Assembly (NCBI GenBank): GCA_017999985.1
Contig: JAGNKU010000024.1
Location: forward strand, 1-39,007
From: Phycisphaerae bacterium
GTDB lineage: Bacteria > Planctomycetota > Phycisphaerae > UBA1845 > Fen-1342
Length of the DNA stretch: 39,007 bases
Reading direction: 5' to 3'
Positions 7,551 through 16,600 of this stretch are shown one piece after another (the stretch's first letter is position 1; every line of letters begins with the position of its first letter). The translations under genes and the position numbers were made by a program. The notes under the pieces are model-generated. The model was not told the origin of the DNA. It did no database searches and worked only from the letters and a program-made list of their open reading frames with translations.

Positions 7551-8654
7551 ATGACTAACCGCATGTGTGACACGCTGACCCGTGGCGCCTTGGCCGGCGT
7601 CTTGGTTTTGTGCAGCGCCGGGCCGCTCCTCGGACGTGCCCAGGACGGGGCGGGTGCGCCCGCCCAGCCCCCTCCGGGGCTGCGTGCCGAACTGCAGGCC
7701 CTGCGGGTCCTCTACAACCCCGACTTTCCCATCCGCCTCCGCTTCCTGCTCATCAACACCGCCGACGAGCCCGCGGACCTGCCACTGGCTGAACCGGTCG
7801 CGGCCGGCGACGGTATCACGCTCCCGCTGCAGTTGGTCGTCGGCACCGGCGCCCAGCGCCCGCTAAAGGTGATCCACGGCACGGAAACGCCGGTCGAGGT
7901 CGCGCCCCCGGCGGCGGTTCCACCCCCCGCCGACGCGGTGCAGGTCTTGCGCCTCGCGCCGCACGGCACCGTCGGGCTGGAGCTGGACCTGCGCGCGGCG
8001 TACCCCGAAATTCGCTACAGCGGCGAATACCGCGTCGAATGGCAGCCGCTGGACGGTCAACTCGGCACCGCTTCGGCCACGTTTCGGATCGAGCCGCGCA
8101 AGGACGCCATCATCGTGTTCGACCAGGGCAAGCTGACATGCGTGCTCGACTACGACGGGGCCCCGCGCAACGTGGAGAACTTCCTCGATCTCGTCCGCAG
8201 CGGATTCTACAGCGGCAAGACCGTCCATCGCGTGATCCCCGGCTTCATCCTCCAGGGCGGTTGCCCGAAAGGCGACGGCACGGGCACGCGTCCCGACGGC
8301 AGGCTCATGCCGGCCGAGCTGCGCGACATTCCGGTCGATGTCGGCACGGTGATGATGGCGCACAAGCCCAGCGATCCGAACTCGGCGAGCTGCCAGTTCT
8401 TCGTAGCGCTGGCGCGTGTGAAGGAGCTCGACGGGCAGTACACGGTCATCGGCCAGGCGCGCGACCCGGAGAGCCTGCGCACGTTGGCGGCGCTCGGCGA
8501 TGTCTCCGTGGATGAGCGTGACCGGCCGCTCAGCCCGCTGATCATCCGCTCCATCAACCTTGTCGATTCCGACCAGGACCGCGTGCGCCACCTCGAGTCT
8601 TCCCCGCCGGTGAAGTCGGTCACCGCCACGTCGGCCCCGAGCGCGCAGCCGTAG
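7551..8654 (+). CDS. Exported cyclophilin-type peptidyl-prolyl cis-trans isomerase
   Basis: 367 residues with an N-terminal signal peptide (GALAGVLVLCSAGPLLGRAQ). A domain of about 150 residues follows, probably beta-rich and with Pro-rich loops (PPAAVPPPADAV), not assignable to a family. Then comes a cyclophilin domain, about residues 185-340: NVENFLDLVRSGFYSGKTVHRVIPGFILQGG, with the catalytic Arg in HRVIPGF, and NSASCQFFVAL. It probably assists folding of exported proteins in the periplasm. The tail is Ser/Pro/Thr-rich. Nothing in the neighbourhood gives a specific client. It is convergent with the large secreted-protein gene. Confidence 0.92.
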   Translation: MTNRMCDTLTRGALAGVLVLCSAGPLLGRAQDGAGAPAQPPPGLRAELQALRVLYNPDFPIRLRFLLINTADEPADLPLAEPVAAGDGITLPLQLVVGTGAQRPLKVIHGTETPVEVAPPAAVPPPADAVQVLRLAPHGTVGLELDLRAAYPEIRYSGEYRVEWQPLDGQLGTASATFRIEPRKDAIIVFDQGKLTCVLDYDGAPRNVENFLDLVRSGFYSGKTVHRVIPGFILQGGCPKGDGTGTRPDGRLMPAELRDIPVDVGTVMMAHKPSDPNSASCQFFVALARVKELDGQYTVIGQARDPESLRTLAALGDVSVDERDRPLSPLIIRSINLVDSDQDRVRHLESSPPVKSVTATSAPSAQP

Positions 8655-8826
8655 CGACCGCGACAGGCTCGCGACTTGTGCGCATGCAACGTTCGAGTGG
8701 CAGTCAGCACTCGAGTAGCAAGGTCTGGCGCAGCCAGGCCGTGGATTCGGGAGGGGCGAAGTTCCCGCTGAGCCGTTTCCGCGTGGCACACTCTAACGCC
8801 GCCAGGCCGTGGCCCGCACCGTGCGC

Positions 8827-11800
8827 TCAAGGCGTGCCCGGCCACACGCCCATCAGCCGCTGCAACATGCCGAAATCCGCGAGATCGACGTCGTGGTCGC
8901 CGTTGGTGTCGCCGCAGTTGCACAGATGCGTCGGCGAGTACACAAGGTCCGGCCCGCGCAGGCAGAAGCAAAACGTCGGGAGATCACCCCAGCCAAGTTG
9001 CCCATTTCCGTTGCAGTCACCCGGCGTCGCCTGGCATTCGTCCGGCACAGAGTTCTCATCCAAATCCGCGCTCGTGCCCTGCGCGATATCGCATTCGTCC
9101 GGGATGCCGTTGGGTTGGCAGTCGAGACTGGAGCCTCCGGCGATGTCACATTCATCCGGCAGGACGTTTCCGTTGCAGTCGAAACTGGCGCCGCTGGCGA
9201 GATCGCACTCGTCGAGCACACCATTCACGTTGCAGTCCGTGCTTGTGCCCTGCGACAGGTCGCAGTCGTCCGGCACACCGTTGGCGTTGCAGTCGTTCTC
9301 AAGCTGACACTCGTCGGGCACGCCGTCGCTGTTGCAGTCAGGGCTCGTGCCGCCGGCGATATCGCACGGATCCGCCACGCTGTTCCCGTTGCAGTCCGGC
9401 TGACACTCGTCCGGCGTGCCGTCGCCGTCACAGTCGTCGCTCCCGCCCCACGCGATATCGCACTCATCGAGCGTGCCGTTCGCGTTACAGTCGGTATGCC
9501 CCGGCGTCCCGAGCTCGCAGGCGTCGAAGATGCCGTTGCCGTTGCAATCGACCCACGGCTCGCAGTCGTCCGGCAGCTCGTTCGCGTTGCAGTCGGTGCT
9601 CGTGCCGTCGGCGATGTCGCACGGATCGGCGACGCCATTCGTGTTGCAGTCCGGTTGGCACTCGTCCGGCACGCCGTTCTGGTCGCAATCCGGGCTGGAA
9701 CCCACGACTATGTCGACGCTGTCGATCTGGCCGTTCTGGTTGCAGTCCGCCTGGTACTCGTACGCACCGATATCGATGATCGGCGGCGTGCCGTGCCCGG
9801 GGTCCGGAATCGCCACGGGATCATCAACGAAGCGCGGCGCATTATCGAGGTCCCACGGCAGCGGCTCGGTCGTGTCGCCGTCTCCGTCCAGATCGAACGT
9901 ATCGGCCGGGACGGCGTCGTTGTCGCCCGCGTCGATCGCCGCCGAACCGGAGCGCAGCCGCAGGTCGTCGTCGATGGTCCCGAAGATGTGATCAGGGCCG
10001 TCGGGATCGTAGAAGCGTGGCTCGCCGCCCGTGTTGCCAACGCCGGGCCAGCCGCCCTCGACGACGCTGTAGCGCACCGTCGCAGCCGGGCAGCCCCAGT
10101 CCGCGCCATTCCAGATGATGCAGTTGGTGAAGTCGCGGGCCTGCCCGCCGTAGACCACGTGGCCGAGCACGCTGCCTGCGGTGGTTGCAGTGATTGTGCT
10201 ATTGCGGACTGTGAGAGTCGCTTCACCGTACAGGTAGACGCCTCCGCCATGCATTGCTGAGGAATTCCCGTCGAGGATGTTATTCACGAGCGTCACCGAA
10301 CAGTCACGGTACGCATAGATCGCGCCGCCCCCTTGGAAGTCGAACTCATCCTCGACTCCGCTCGCGTGGTTACCGACGAAATGGCAGTCCGTGAAGACGC
10401 ACTGCGTCGGTACGTCCCAGCCCCAAATGCCCGCGGCCCCACCTGCTCCCCTTGGGTCGGCTGTATTGTTCACAAACTGGCAGCGCACAACTTCCGCGGT
10501 GATATCCGTCAGATCAATGGCACCGCTTGAGCAAATCCAGTTGCCGTCGTGCCGCGCCGTATTGCCAGCAAAGTGACAATTGCTGATCTTCGCAGTCCCG
10601 TCGCTGCAGCAGAGGGCGCCGCCGCCGGGCCCCCAGTTGCTTACGAACGCGACGACGCTGTTCGCCTCAAACCAGCAGCGCGTGATCAGCGGATTGCTCG
10701 TCGCGCCGTCCGGGGCATCGATGCACACGGCGCCGCCGAGCTGCGCCTGGTTGCGTTGGAACACGCAGTCCGCAATCGTGGGAGAGGTAGCGCGGCCAAA
10801 GACCGCACCGCCAAGGGATATGTTCCACCAAGGATGTTCCACGATTTGTGTCAGCGGCGCGCAGCCGTTGCGAATGGTCACGGCGCGCAAGGTCGCCTGT
10901 GGCCCCTCGCCGCCGGGAAACGAAAACGCCCGGTGTCGATCCGTCGGACTGGCCGCGCAGTCGATGACAGTCGCCGCCACCGTCGCCGGATCGTTCGGGT
11001 CCGACCCCCGCACCGTGATCTGCCGGCCGAAGTAGCTCAGGTCGCGATTGCCGGGGCCGGTGTACGTGCCCGGCGCCAGCACGACCTCGTCCAGGTGCCA
11101 CGCCTGCCCCATGGCCGTGCCGATCGTGGCCTTCGGCCCGTGCGTGCCATCCCACTCGCCCGCCAAGCCGTCCCAGAGGTCATTCCCCGCCGTCGGGTTC
11201 ACGTACAACGTCTGCGGCGCCCCGCAAATCGCGGCCAGCCGCAGCCTCTCAGGCCACTCGGCGCTGTAGCTGAGCAGCAGGTGTCCCGAGGCCAGGCGCA
11301 CCATGCCCAGCATGTACGTCCAGCACGAATCGAGCTCCGTCGTCAGCCACTGCCCGTCGACGCGCCAGGAGCACTTCAACGTGTTTGCCTCGGGGTCCAT
11401 GTGGCCAATGACCGGATCGCCACCCGCATTGAACCCCAGCGCGCACGCCCAGCCGCCGGCCGCGACAAGCGAGTCCGTCCAGGTCGCGCCGTTGAACTCG
11501 GCGTAACTGAGCTGGTAGGTATTCCACCAGATGCTGTGGGCGATGGCCGGCTGCCCGGATGGCCCAAGCGCCAGACTGACATAGTCAGCGCCGATATCCG
11601 CCACGTCGCTCGTCTGCCAAACCCCCTCTTCCAGCCACGCATACCGCACGCGCCCGCCACTGCTGTACGCGACGGCCGGCGCGCCCGACGGCAGAACAAA
11701 CAGGCTCGGACGACACGAACTGCCCGCGTCCACCACTGTGTGCTGCCAACTCGTGCCGTCCCGGCAGGCGTAGACGAGCTGGTGGCTGGCCTGCTCCACG

Positions 11801-12237
11801 TACACCATCACCGGCGTGCCGTCGGGCAGAACCGCCAGCACCGGCGAGTCATAGATCTCGACGCCGCTGAGGACTGTCGTGCAGTGCCACGCACTGCCAT
11901 CAAACTCGGAATAGCGCAGCTCGTCAGTCGCCGTCTTGACGTAGGCGAGCGCCGGCCGGCCGGATGGCAGAATCGCCAGGCCGGCTCCCCGGCACGACCC
12001 GGACTCGACCACCGTGGCCTGCCATGTACCACCATCGAACCAGGCATACCGCTCGCCATACCCGTCGCTGGCGACAGCGGGCAGCCCATTCGGCAGCAGC
12101 GCGAGACTGCTCGAATAGCCCCACCAGTTGCCGATGTCGAACAGCAGAATCGGCGGCGACGCCCACGCGACGCCGCTCAACAGCGCACTGACGATGCCTG
12201 CGACCAGCAGTCTCGCGGCCGGCGTATAGGTGGGCAT
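8827..12237 (-). CDS. Very large secreted protein: seven-repeat propeller, beta-helix, Ca-loop repeats, dockerin-like end
   Basis: 1136 residues from ATG 12237, supported by GGAGGT at 12244-12249 (minus strand) and a promoter upstream. Order: signal peptide (1-26, LLSGVAWA); seven repeats of about 45 residues built on LALLPxGxPAVAY...YAxFDGxxW (about 40-355), which suggests a seven-bladed propeller; a right-handed parallel beta-helix (about 365-790) with LYVNPTAGND and rungs such as GGAVF and GGGVYLYG; a link with IDIGAYEYQ; fourteen or fifteen DCNxNGxPDECD calcium-loop repeats (828-1076); and a final part with DTNGDHDVDLADF. There is no enzyme motif. It is probably a cell-surface or matrix protein that binds carbohydrate or protein. 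Confidence 0.9.
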   Translation of the reverse strand: MPTYTPAARLLVAGIVSALLSGVAWASPPILLFDIGNWWGYSSSLALLPNGLPAVASDGYGERYAWFDGGTWQATVVESGSCRGAGLAILPSGRPALAYVKTATDELRYSEFDGSAWHCTTVLSGVEIYDSPVLAVLPDGTPVMVYVEQASHQLVYACRDGTSWQHTVVDAGSSCRPSLFVLPSGAPAVAYSSGGRVRYAWLEEGVWQTSDVADIGADYVSLALGPSGQPAIAHSIWWNTYQLSYAEFNGATWTDSLVAAGGWACALGFNAGGDPVIGHMDPEANTLKCSWRVDGQWLTTELDSCWTYMLGMVRLASGHLLLSYSAEWPERLRLAAICGAPQTLYVNPTAGNDLWDGLAGEWDGTHGPKATIGTAMGQAWHLDEVVLAPGTYTGPGNRDLSYFGRQITVRGSDPNDPATVAATVIDCAASPTDRHRAFSFPGGEGPQATLRAVTIRNGCAPLTQIVEHPWWNISLGGAVFGRATSPTIADCVFQRNQAQLGGAVCIDAPDGATSNPLITRCWFEANSVVAFVSNWGPGGGALCCSDGTAKISNCHFAGNTARHDGNWICSSGAIDLTDITAEVVRCQFVNNTADPRGAGGAAGIWGWDVPTQCVFTDCHFVGNHASGVEDEFDFQGGGAIYAYRDCSVTLVNNILDGNSSAMHGGGVYLYGEATLTVRNSTITATTAGSVLGHVVYGGQARDFTNCIIWNGADWGCPAATVRYSVVEGGWPGVGNTGGEPRFYDPDGPDHIFGTIDDDLRLRSGSAAIDAGDNDAVPADTFDLDGDGDTTEPLPWDLDNAPRFVDDPVAIPDPGHGTPPIIDIGAYEYQADCNQNGQIDSVDIVVGSSPDCDQNGVPDECQPDCNTNGVADPCDIADGTSTDCNANELPDDCEPWVDCNGNGIFDACELGTPGHTDCNANGTLDECDIAWGGSDDCDGDGTPDECQPDCNGNSVADPCDIAGGTSPDCNSDGVPDECQLENDCNANGVPDDCDLSQGTSTDCNVNGVLDECDLASGASFDCNGNVLPDECDIAGGSSLDCQPNGIPDECDIAQGTSADLDENSVPDECQATPGDCNGNGQLGWGDLPTFCFCLRGPDLVYSPTHLCNCGDTNGDHDVDLADFGMLQRLMGVWPGTP
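8983..9747 (-). repeat. Tandem coding repeats: DCNxNGxxDxCD calcium-loop units
   Basis: Within the large secreted-protein gene, fourteen to fifteen copies of a 13-residue core (D-C-N-x-N-G-x-x-D-x-C-D/Q) occur with two spacings. Most are separated by a six-residue linker like xxGTST (57-bp period); others follow directly (about 39-45 bp). The Asp/Asn placement is that of EF-hand or thrombospondin-type-3 calcium loops, and each unit has two Cys. Confidence 0.9.
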
Positions 12238-12341
12238 GTGCAGACCTCCGGCGGGACCACGCCGCCCCCGACCGGCGCGCTGCGCACCCCGAACGCGCAC
12301 CCGCACACGGCCCTGAACTCAGGTGTCCCCGTGTACGGCCC

Positions 12342-12370
12342 AGTATACCGCCCACACCGGACCGAACCAA
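12342..12370 (-). promoter_or_regulatory. Sigma70-type promoter of the large secreted-protein gene
   Basis: Read on the minus strand: TTGGTT (12370-12365), 17 bases, TATACT (12347-12342). The start would be near 12335, giving a leader of about 100 bases. Confidence 0.75.
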
Positions 12371-12463
12371 TAAACCGATAACCCCCGGACCCCCGATTGT
12401 GCCCCAGCGCACTGCCGCCCTACCGCCGCCGAGCGGTCACACGTCCGATCAACCGCCGTCCGC

Positions 12464-13468
12464 CTAGTCTTCCAGTCGCAGCGGCGGCGGCTCGGACTTC
12501 GGCCGGTACTTGTCCACCAGCGCGCGGAGCTTCGGCTGGTCCGGCTTCAGCTCCAGGCTGCGATGCCACGCTTCCAGCGCCTCGTCGCGCAGGGACGCAT
12601 CGTCCGGCTTGTCCAGGTAGAGCGTCATCAGCACCACGCCGAGTCCCGCGTGCGCTGCCGCGTTGTTCGCGTCCAGCTCCAGCGCCTTGCGGTAGCTCTC
12701 GACCGCAGGCTCGAGCGCCCCCTGTCGCCACAGTGTGTAACCGAGCCGCTCGTGCCCGACGGACAGCGTGGGATCCATCTTCAGCGCCGCCTTCAGCGTG
12801 CGGTGCGCCGTCTCCCAGCGTTCCTGGTTCAGGTACACCGTCGCCAGATTGACCAGCACGACCGGCTGCGCCCCCTCGCACTCCAGCGACTCCTTGTACG
12901 ACTTGATCGCCTCGTACTCCTGCCCCGACGCCGCCAGGGCCGCGCCCAGGTTGCTGCGCGCGTACGCGTTCTGCGGCTGCAGCTTGACTGCGGTCTGGTA
13001 GCTGTCGATGGCCTTGTCGTACTCGCCCATCTGGTGATAACACGTCGCCAGCCGGAAACGCATGTCAAAGTTCTGCGGGTCCAGCTCGCAGGCCAGCACG
13101 TAGGCCCGGATCGCCTGCGCCATCTTCTCCAGCAGGCGGTATACCTCGCCCAGCTCGAACACCGGCTTCACGCTCTTCGGATCCAGTCGCACCGCCTGTT
13201 CCAGCGACTCCGCCGCCAGCGTCAACTCGCCCTGCTCCTTGTAAGCCATGCCCAAGTGATAATGCCCCTCGGCGAATTGCGGATCGAGCTGCACCGCCGC
13301 GCGAAACTCGCGCAGCGCCGCTTCACGCTGCTGGGCCGCCAGCGCCTTCTGGCCGTCAGCGATGTGCATCCGCGCCAGCTCGCGGTTGATCATGCAGCCC
13401 CCGCACACGCCCGCCACCCCCAGCGCCACACACGCCAGCCAGACCCTGCTTCGCACTCGCGTCACCAT
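12464..13468 (-). CDS. TPR-repeat lipoprotein, hypothetical
   Basis: 334 residues. The N terminus has a hydrophobic segment ending GVCGGC (Cys25), a plausible but imperfect lipobox. The rest is about eight tetratricopeptide repeats with the W/L-G-Y-A-A-F-P pattern (e.g. AEGHYHLGMAYKEQGE, ARSNLGAALAASGQ, GHERLGYTLWRQGALEPAVESYRKALELD), ending in KYRPKSEPPPLRLED. TPR arrays bind partner proteins, so this is likely an envelope scaffold. It has its own promoter 70-100 bases upstream and follows another TPR gene. Confidence 0.88.
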   Translation of the reverse strand: MVTRVRSRVWLACVALGVAGVCGGCMINRELARMHIADGQKALAAQQREAALREFRAAVQLDPQFAEGHYHLGMAYKEQGELTLAAESLEQAVRLDPKSVKPVFELGEVYRLLEKMAQAIRAYVLACELDPQNFDMRFRLATCYHQMGEYDKAIDSYQTAVKLQPQNAYARSNLGAALAASGQEYEAIKSYKESLECEGAQPVVLVNLATVYLNQERWETAHRTLKAALKMDPTLSVGHERLGYTLWRQGALEPAVESYRKALELDANNAAAHAGLGVVLMTLYLDKPDDASLRDEALEAWHRSLELKPDQPKLRALVDKYRPKSEPPPLRLED

Positions 13469-13538
13469 GATTCCCCGCTCACCAGCATCCCTCGAGCCAA
13501 CCGCGCTTGCAGACGGACCGCGCCGACCGCTGACTTGT

Positions 13539-13568
13539 CTTGTAGCAGCGCGCGGGCCACGCCGTCAA
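13539..13568 (-). promoter_or_regulatory. Sigma70-type promoter of the TPR lipoprotein gene
   Basis: On the minus strand: TTGACG (13568-13563), 18 bases, TACAAG (13544-13539). It lies between the two TPR genes, so the downstream one can be transcribed on its own. Confidence 0.65.
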
Positions 13569-13618
13569 CGCCGGCGCCCACCCGCACCACGCTTATCGGT
13601 CCTTGCGCCGCACCGTGC

Positions 13619-16003
13619 TCACTCGGTCGCCGGCGCGCTTGCCGCCGGACCGGCCAGGCGCCAGCCCTCGACGTAGCTCGCCGCGAGGGCCCGTACGAGT
13701 TCGTCGGCGTCATCACGGGCCAGGCTCTCCGCCCGGGCGGCGAACTCGCGGCCCTGCCGCGCCAGCACCCGCACCGCCATCAGCCGCACGAGCCAGTGCT
13801 CATGCGCGAGGCAGCTCTCGACCGCGGCCGTGAACTCGCGATCCAGACCCATCATCTGCAGGGCGTCGAGCGTCCGCACCCGCCGCTCCCATGCTTCGCT
13901 GCGCAGCAGGTCCAGGAGCACGGCCCGCAGACGGTCCACCGGCACCGGCCCCGGCGCGTAGTTCAACCGCTTCAAATCAGCCCGTTGCCGCTCGCCCAGC
14001 AGCTCCGCCGCCAGCTCGATCGCCCGCCAGCGCGCCGCGTCCGACCCGCCGCCGATCGCGCTCAGCAGCGCCGTCAGGGCCTCCCGCCCGGTCGCGGCCG
14101 GCAGCCGGTTGAAATACACCGGCGGCCGCAACTGCTGGCCCCCCAGACTCGCCCGCCACTGCCCGTCGGCTCCCAGTTCGGCATCGAGCAGCACCTGCAC
14201 TTCGATGCGCTGCGCCTGCTGCGGCGTCTGCCGCGACGCCTGCCGGATCGGCCCGACGTCAATCGTCCTCCGCACCTGCACCGACTGCCCTGGGTAGAGC
14301 ACGCGGACGCGATCCACGCTGACCGTCTGCAGCGCCGGGAAGCTGCGGGTCCGGTCGCCTTCCATGCGGAAGGAGAGCATGAAGACCGGGTTCGCCATCG
14401 CTTCGGGCCCGAGCGTTACTGGAAACGGGCCACGGTTCGTCAGCGCGAATGTCGCGAGCCACGGCTCGCCCGGCGCCGGGCTCAGGTCATCGAGCGTCAC
14501 GCGGGCTTCGACATAGCGGCCCGGATCGTCATAGTACGTCAGCACCCGCGCGTCGAAGGCCGCCAGCGCGGCGACGAGCTCAGGGTCTGGCCGACGCATC
14601 GGTTGCGACGCCGCGACCGGCTGCGTCGCGGGCGTGGCCGGGGCGGAGTCGGTCGCCGGCTGCGAAGCGGGCACCGGGGACAGGAAGGCGTCAATCAGGT
14701 CACGCGCGGGGCCGGCCACGGGCGGCGTTTCCAGCGCGTCCAGACACTGCCGGGCGCCGGACTCATCGCCGGCTTCACGCCGCAACTTGGCCAGCATATA
14801 CGCGGCATACGGGTCCCGGCGCGCGAGCGGCGCGAGCGTGCGCAGGGCCTCGTCCGGCTTCAGGTTGAGGGCCTGTGCCCAGCCCAGCACGCGCTGTACA
14901 AACGGGTCGCCCGGAGCCTTCTGCGCCGCGGCCTCCGCGAGCGTCGCGGCCCGATGCGGATCGGGCGCCACGTGCGCATAGAACCACGCCGCCTGCGCCA
15001 CCTCGTTCACCGGCCACGCCGCAGGGTCGTTCAGGGACGCAAACCGCCGGGAGAGCTGCGCCCGGATCTGCTCCGCCTCGTGTGCGGCGCCCTGTCTTTC
15101 AACCAGGTACGCCAGCAGCATGCCGGCCTCGGCCGCGACAACGGGGTCCGTCGCAATCGCGCGGCGGGCCAGTTCCACGGCCTCGTCCAGCCGGCCCAGG
15201 GCGCGCCGGTTGCGCGCCAGGTCCAGCAGGTAACGGCCGCCCGGGGGCGTCTGCGCGCTGGAGCGCGCATGCAGGGCGGCCGCGTAGTCATAGAAGCGCG
15301 TCGCGTCCGCCGGCAACCCGTGCTCGTCCAGCAATTGCCCCACCTGCCAGGCGACGTTCAGCTCGGCCGGATGCGCTGCCAGCAACCGCAACAACGCCTT
15401 CAGGCGCGCCACGGCCGGTGCCTCGTCTCCCAGCGCGTGCAGCGCGAGGGCCGCCGCCGCCACACAGGTCGGTTCCAGCTCGAACGCCCGGTCGAGGTGC
15501 CGCTGCGCCGCCGCAAGGTCCACGCGTTCCAGCTCCAGGCGGGCCAGCTCGACGTGCACCATGGCCTGCAGCGCCGGCGGGCGGGGCGTCTGCAGCACGG
15601 CCTGCAGCCACTCCGCGCGAGCTTCCGCCGTCTGACACACCCGCGCCCCCGCCGCCAGCCACAGGGCGAACGCGTTCTGGTTGGTCGGGTCGGCGTTGAG
15701 CAGGCCGGTCAGCGCCTGTCCGGCGGCCGCCTGGTCACCGGCGAGCGTCGCCAGCTCGTACAGCCACACGTAGGCGTCGGTCAGTTGCGGATCCAACCGC
15801 AGCGCGGCCCGCAGCAGTGTGCGGACAGTCTGCACGTCGGCCTCGGTCTGTTGTCCGCGGCGGACAAGAGCATGATCGCGTGCCAGATCGACCAGCAGCT
15901 CCGCCGTGGTCAGAGGTTGATTGCGCCCGGCCGCCCAGATTCCCGGAACCGCCCCCAGCAGCATCGCCACGACGACCGCCCGCGCTCGCATTGCACTCGG
16001 CAT
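13619..16003 (-). CDS. Large exported TPR/HEAT-repeat protein
   Basis: 794 residues with a signal peptide (ARAVVVAMLLGAVPGIWA). GGGAG lies 6 bases upstream of ATG 16003. Residues 30 to about 440 are loosely conserved TPR-like helical repeats (RLDPQLTDAYVWLYELATLAGDQAAAGQALTGLL and similar). A Pro/Ala/Thr-rich linker with ATPATQPVAASQP follows. The middle (about 480-640) is beta-rich (LTNRGPFPVTLGPEAM), and the end (about 690-780) is HEAT-like (WERRVRTLDALQMMG, WLVRLMAVRVLARQG). It is probably a periplasmic interaction platform. I do not recognise a named family. clpS lies just upstream on the same strand. Confidence 0.85.
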   Translation of the reverse strand: MPSAMRARAVVVAMLLGAVPGIWAAGRNQPLTTAELLVDLARDHALVRRGQQTEADVQTVRTLLRAALRLDPQLTDAYVWLYELATLAGDQAAAGQALTGLLNADPTNQNAFALWLAAGARVCQTAEARAEWLQAVLQTPRPPALQAMVHVELARLELERVDLAAAQRHLDRAFELEPTCVAAAALALHALGDEAPAVARLKALLRLLAAHPAELNVAWQVGQLLDEHGLPADATRFYDYAAALHARSSAQTPPGGRYLLDLARNRRALGRLDEAVELARRAIATDPVVAAEAGMLLAYLVERQGAAHEAEQIRAQLSRRFASLNDPAAWPVNEVAQAAWFYAHVAPDPHRAATLAEAAAQKAPGDPFVQRVLGWAQALNLKPDEALRTLAPLARRDPYAAYMLAKLRREAGDESGARQCLDALETPPVAGPARDLIDAFLSPVPASQPATDSAPATPATQPVAASQPMRRPDPELVAALAAFDARVLTYYDDPGRYVEARVTLDDLSPAPGEPWLATFALTNRGPFPVTLGPEAMANPVFMLSFRMEGDRTRSFPALQTVSVDRVRVLYPGQSVQVRRTIDVGPIRQASRQTPQQAQRIEVQVLLDAELGADGQWRASLGGQQLRPPVYFNRLPAATGREALTALLSAIGGGSDAARWRAIELAAELLGERQRADLKRLNYAPGPVPVDRLRAVLLDLLRSEAWERRVRTLDALQMMGLDREFTAAVESCLAHEHWLVRLMAVRVLARQGREFAARAESLARDDADELVRALAASYVEGWRLAGPAASAPATE

Positions 16004-16111
16004 CAGCAGCTCCCAGCCTCGGGTTCACAGGCTGCACATGATACCCCCGCCCGGCCGAAATGCAGGCCCCGTCCGCGCAAAGTTGCCCGAATATCCGGCG
16101 CCGGCGCGGCC

Positions 16112-16441
16112 CTACCCTTCGGCCGGCTCCAGCACGGCCCGCATGGCTCCCTGGCAGCGTTCGATGCGCCAGTCCGCGCCAAAGGCATGAATCTGCTGCT
16201 GCTTGAACTCCGCCCGCTCGAACACGGTGGTTTCGACGATCACCCGCCCGGTGTTGTCCACCTCGCAGGCCATCTTGTACGCCGTCTCCAGCGAATGCCC
16301 GAAGAGCTTCGCGAGCATTTCGATCACGTAAGCGTAGGTGTGGTCGTCATCGTCGAGCAGGATCACGTGCCAGAGCGGTGCCGTGCGCGGCTTGGGCCGG
16401 GCACTCTGGACCTGCGCACCGGCTTGCTGACCTGTCGCCAT
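16112..16441 (-). CDS. clpS: ClpS-like ATP-dependent Clp protease adaptor
   Basis: 109 residues. ATG 16441 is chosen because GGAG (16453-16450, minus strand) lies 8 bases before it; ATG 16447 would be only 2 bases away. ClpS delivers N-degron substrates to ClpA or ClpC. The fold is clear: WHVILLDDDDHTYAYVIEMLAKLFGHSLETAYKMACEV, then FERAEFKQQQIHAFGADW. The pocket that grips the substrate alpha-amine differs from E. coli: Asn34 is Asp30 and His66 is Asp62 by alignment (VDNTGR). The first 20 residues are low-complexity. Confidence 0.9.
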   Translation of the reverse strand: MATGQQAGAQVQSARPKPRTAPLWHVILLDDDDHTYAYVIEMLAKLFGHSLETAYKMACEVDNTGRVIVETTVFERAEFKQQQIHAFGADWRIERCQGAMRAVLEPAEG

Positions 16442-16521
16442 GGTCATCACTCCAGTCCCGCATGACCAGCACATCATGCGGCCACGGTCACTCCGGCCGG
16501 CCGCCGCCCCCGCGCCACACT

Positions 16522-16527
16522 ATTGTA
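16522..16527 (-). promoter_or_regulatory. Candidate -10 box for clpS
   Basis: GGTACAAT on the minus strand, with TACAAT at 16527-16522, about 80 bases before the clpS ATG. No convincing -35 box at 16-18 bases. The same GGTACAAT occurs ahead of two other minus-strand genes (21911 and 27091). Confidence 0.45.
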
Positions 16528-16559
16528 CCTGCCACCCGGCACGCGCCGCCAGTTTCTGC

Positions 16560-16565
16560 TACAAT
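16560..16565 (+). promoter_or_regulatory. Candidate -10 box for ribBA
   Basis: TACAAT on the plus strand, 35 bases before ATG 16601, facing away from the clpS -10 box. The implied leader is only about 30 bases, so there is no room for an FMN riboswitch. It argues for the 16601 start over upstream codons. The -35 is weak. Confidence 0.45.
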
Positions 16566-16600
16566 CTGGGGCTGTCTGCCGTCACCGCATGGAGCCAACG

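Noticed and set aside
9018..9747. Short-period DNA repeats considered as a CRISPR array
   Set aside because: The repeats encode DCNxNGxxDxCD loops in frame, vary freely at third positions and have no unique spacers of constant length.
10549..12381. A 610-codon plus-strand frame, and another at 8809-10260
   Set aside because: Both are antisense to the large secreted-protein gene, which has a signal peptide, clear repeats and a promoter.
12563..16465. A 1300-codon open frame on the plus strand
   Set aside because: It lies antisense to the two TPR genes and clpS, all of which have recognisable products. Its composition is Arg/Gln/His/Leu-rich shadow protein typical of high-GC DNA, without motifs.
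16566..16600. FMN riboswitch before ribBA
   Set aside because: The inferred leader is only about 30 bases, and no conserved riboswitch segments are present.
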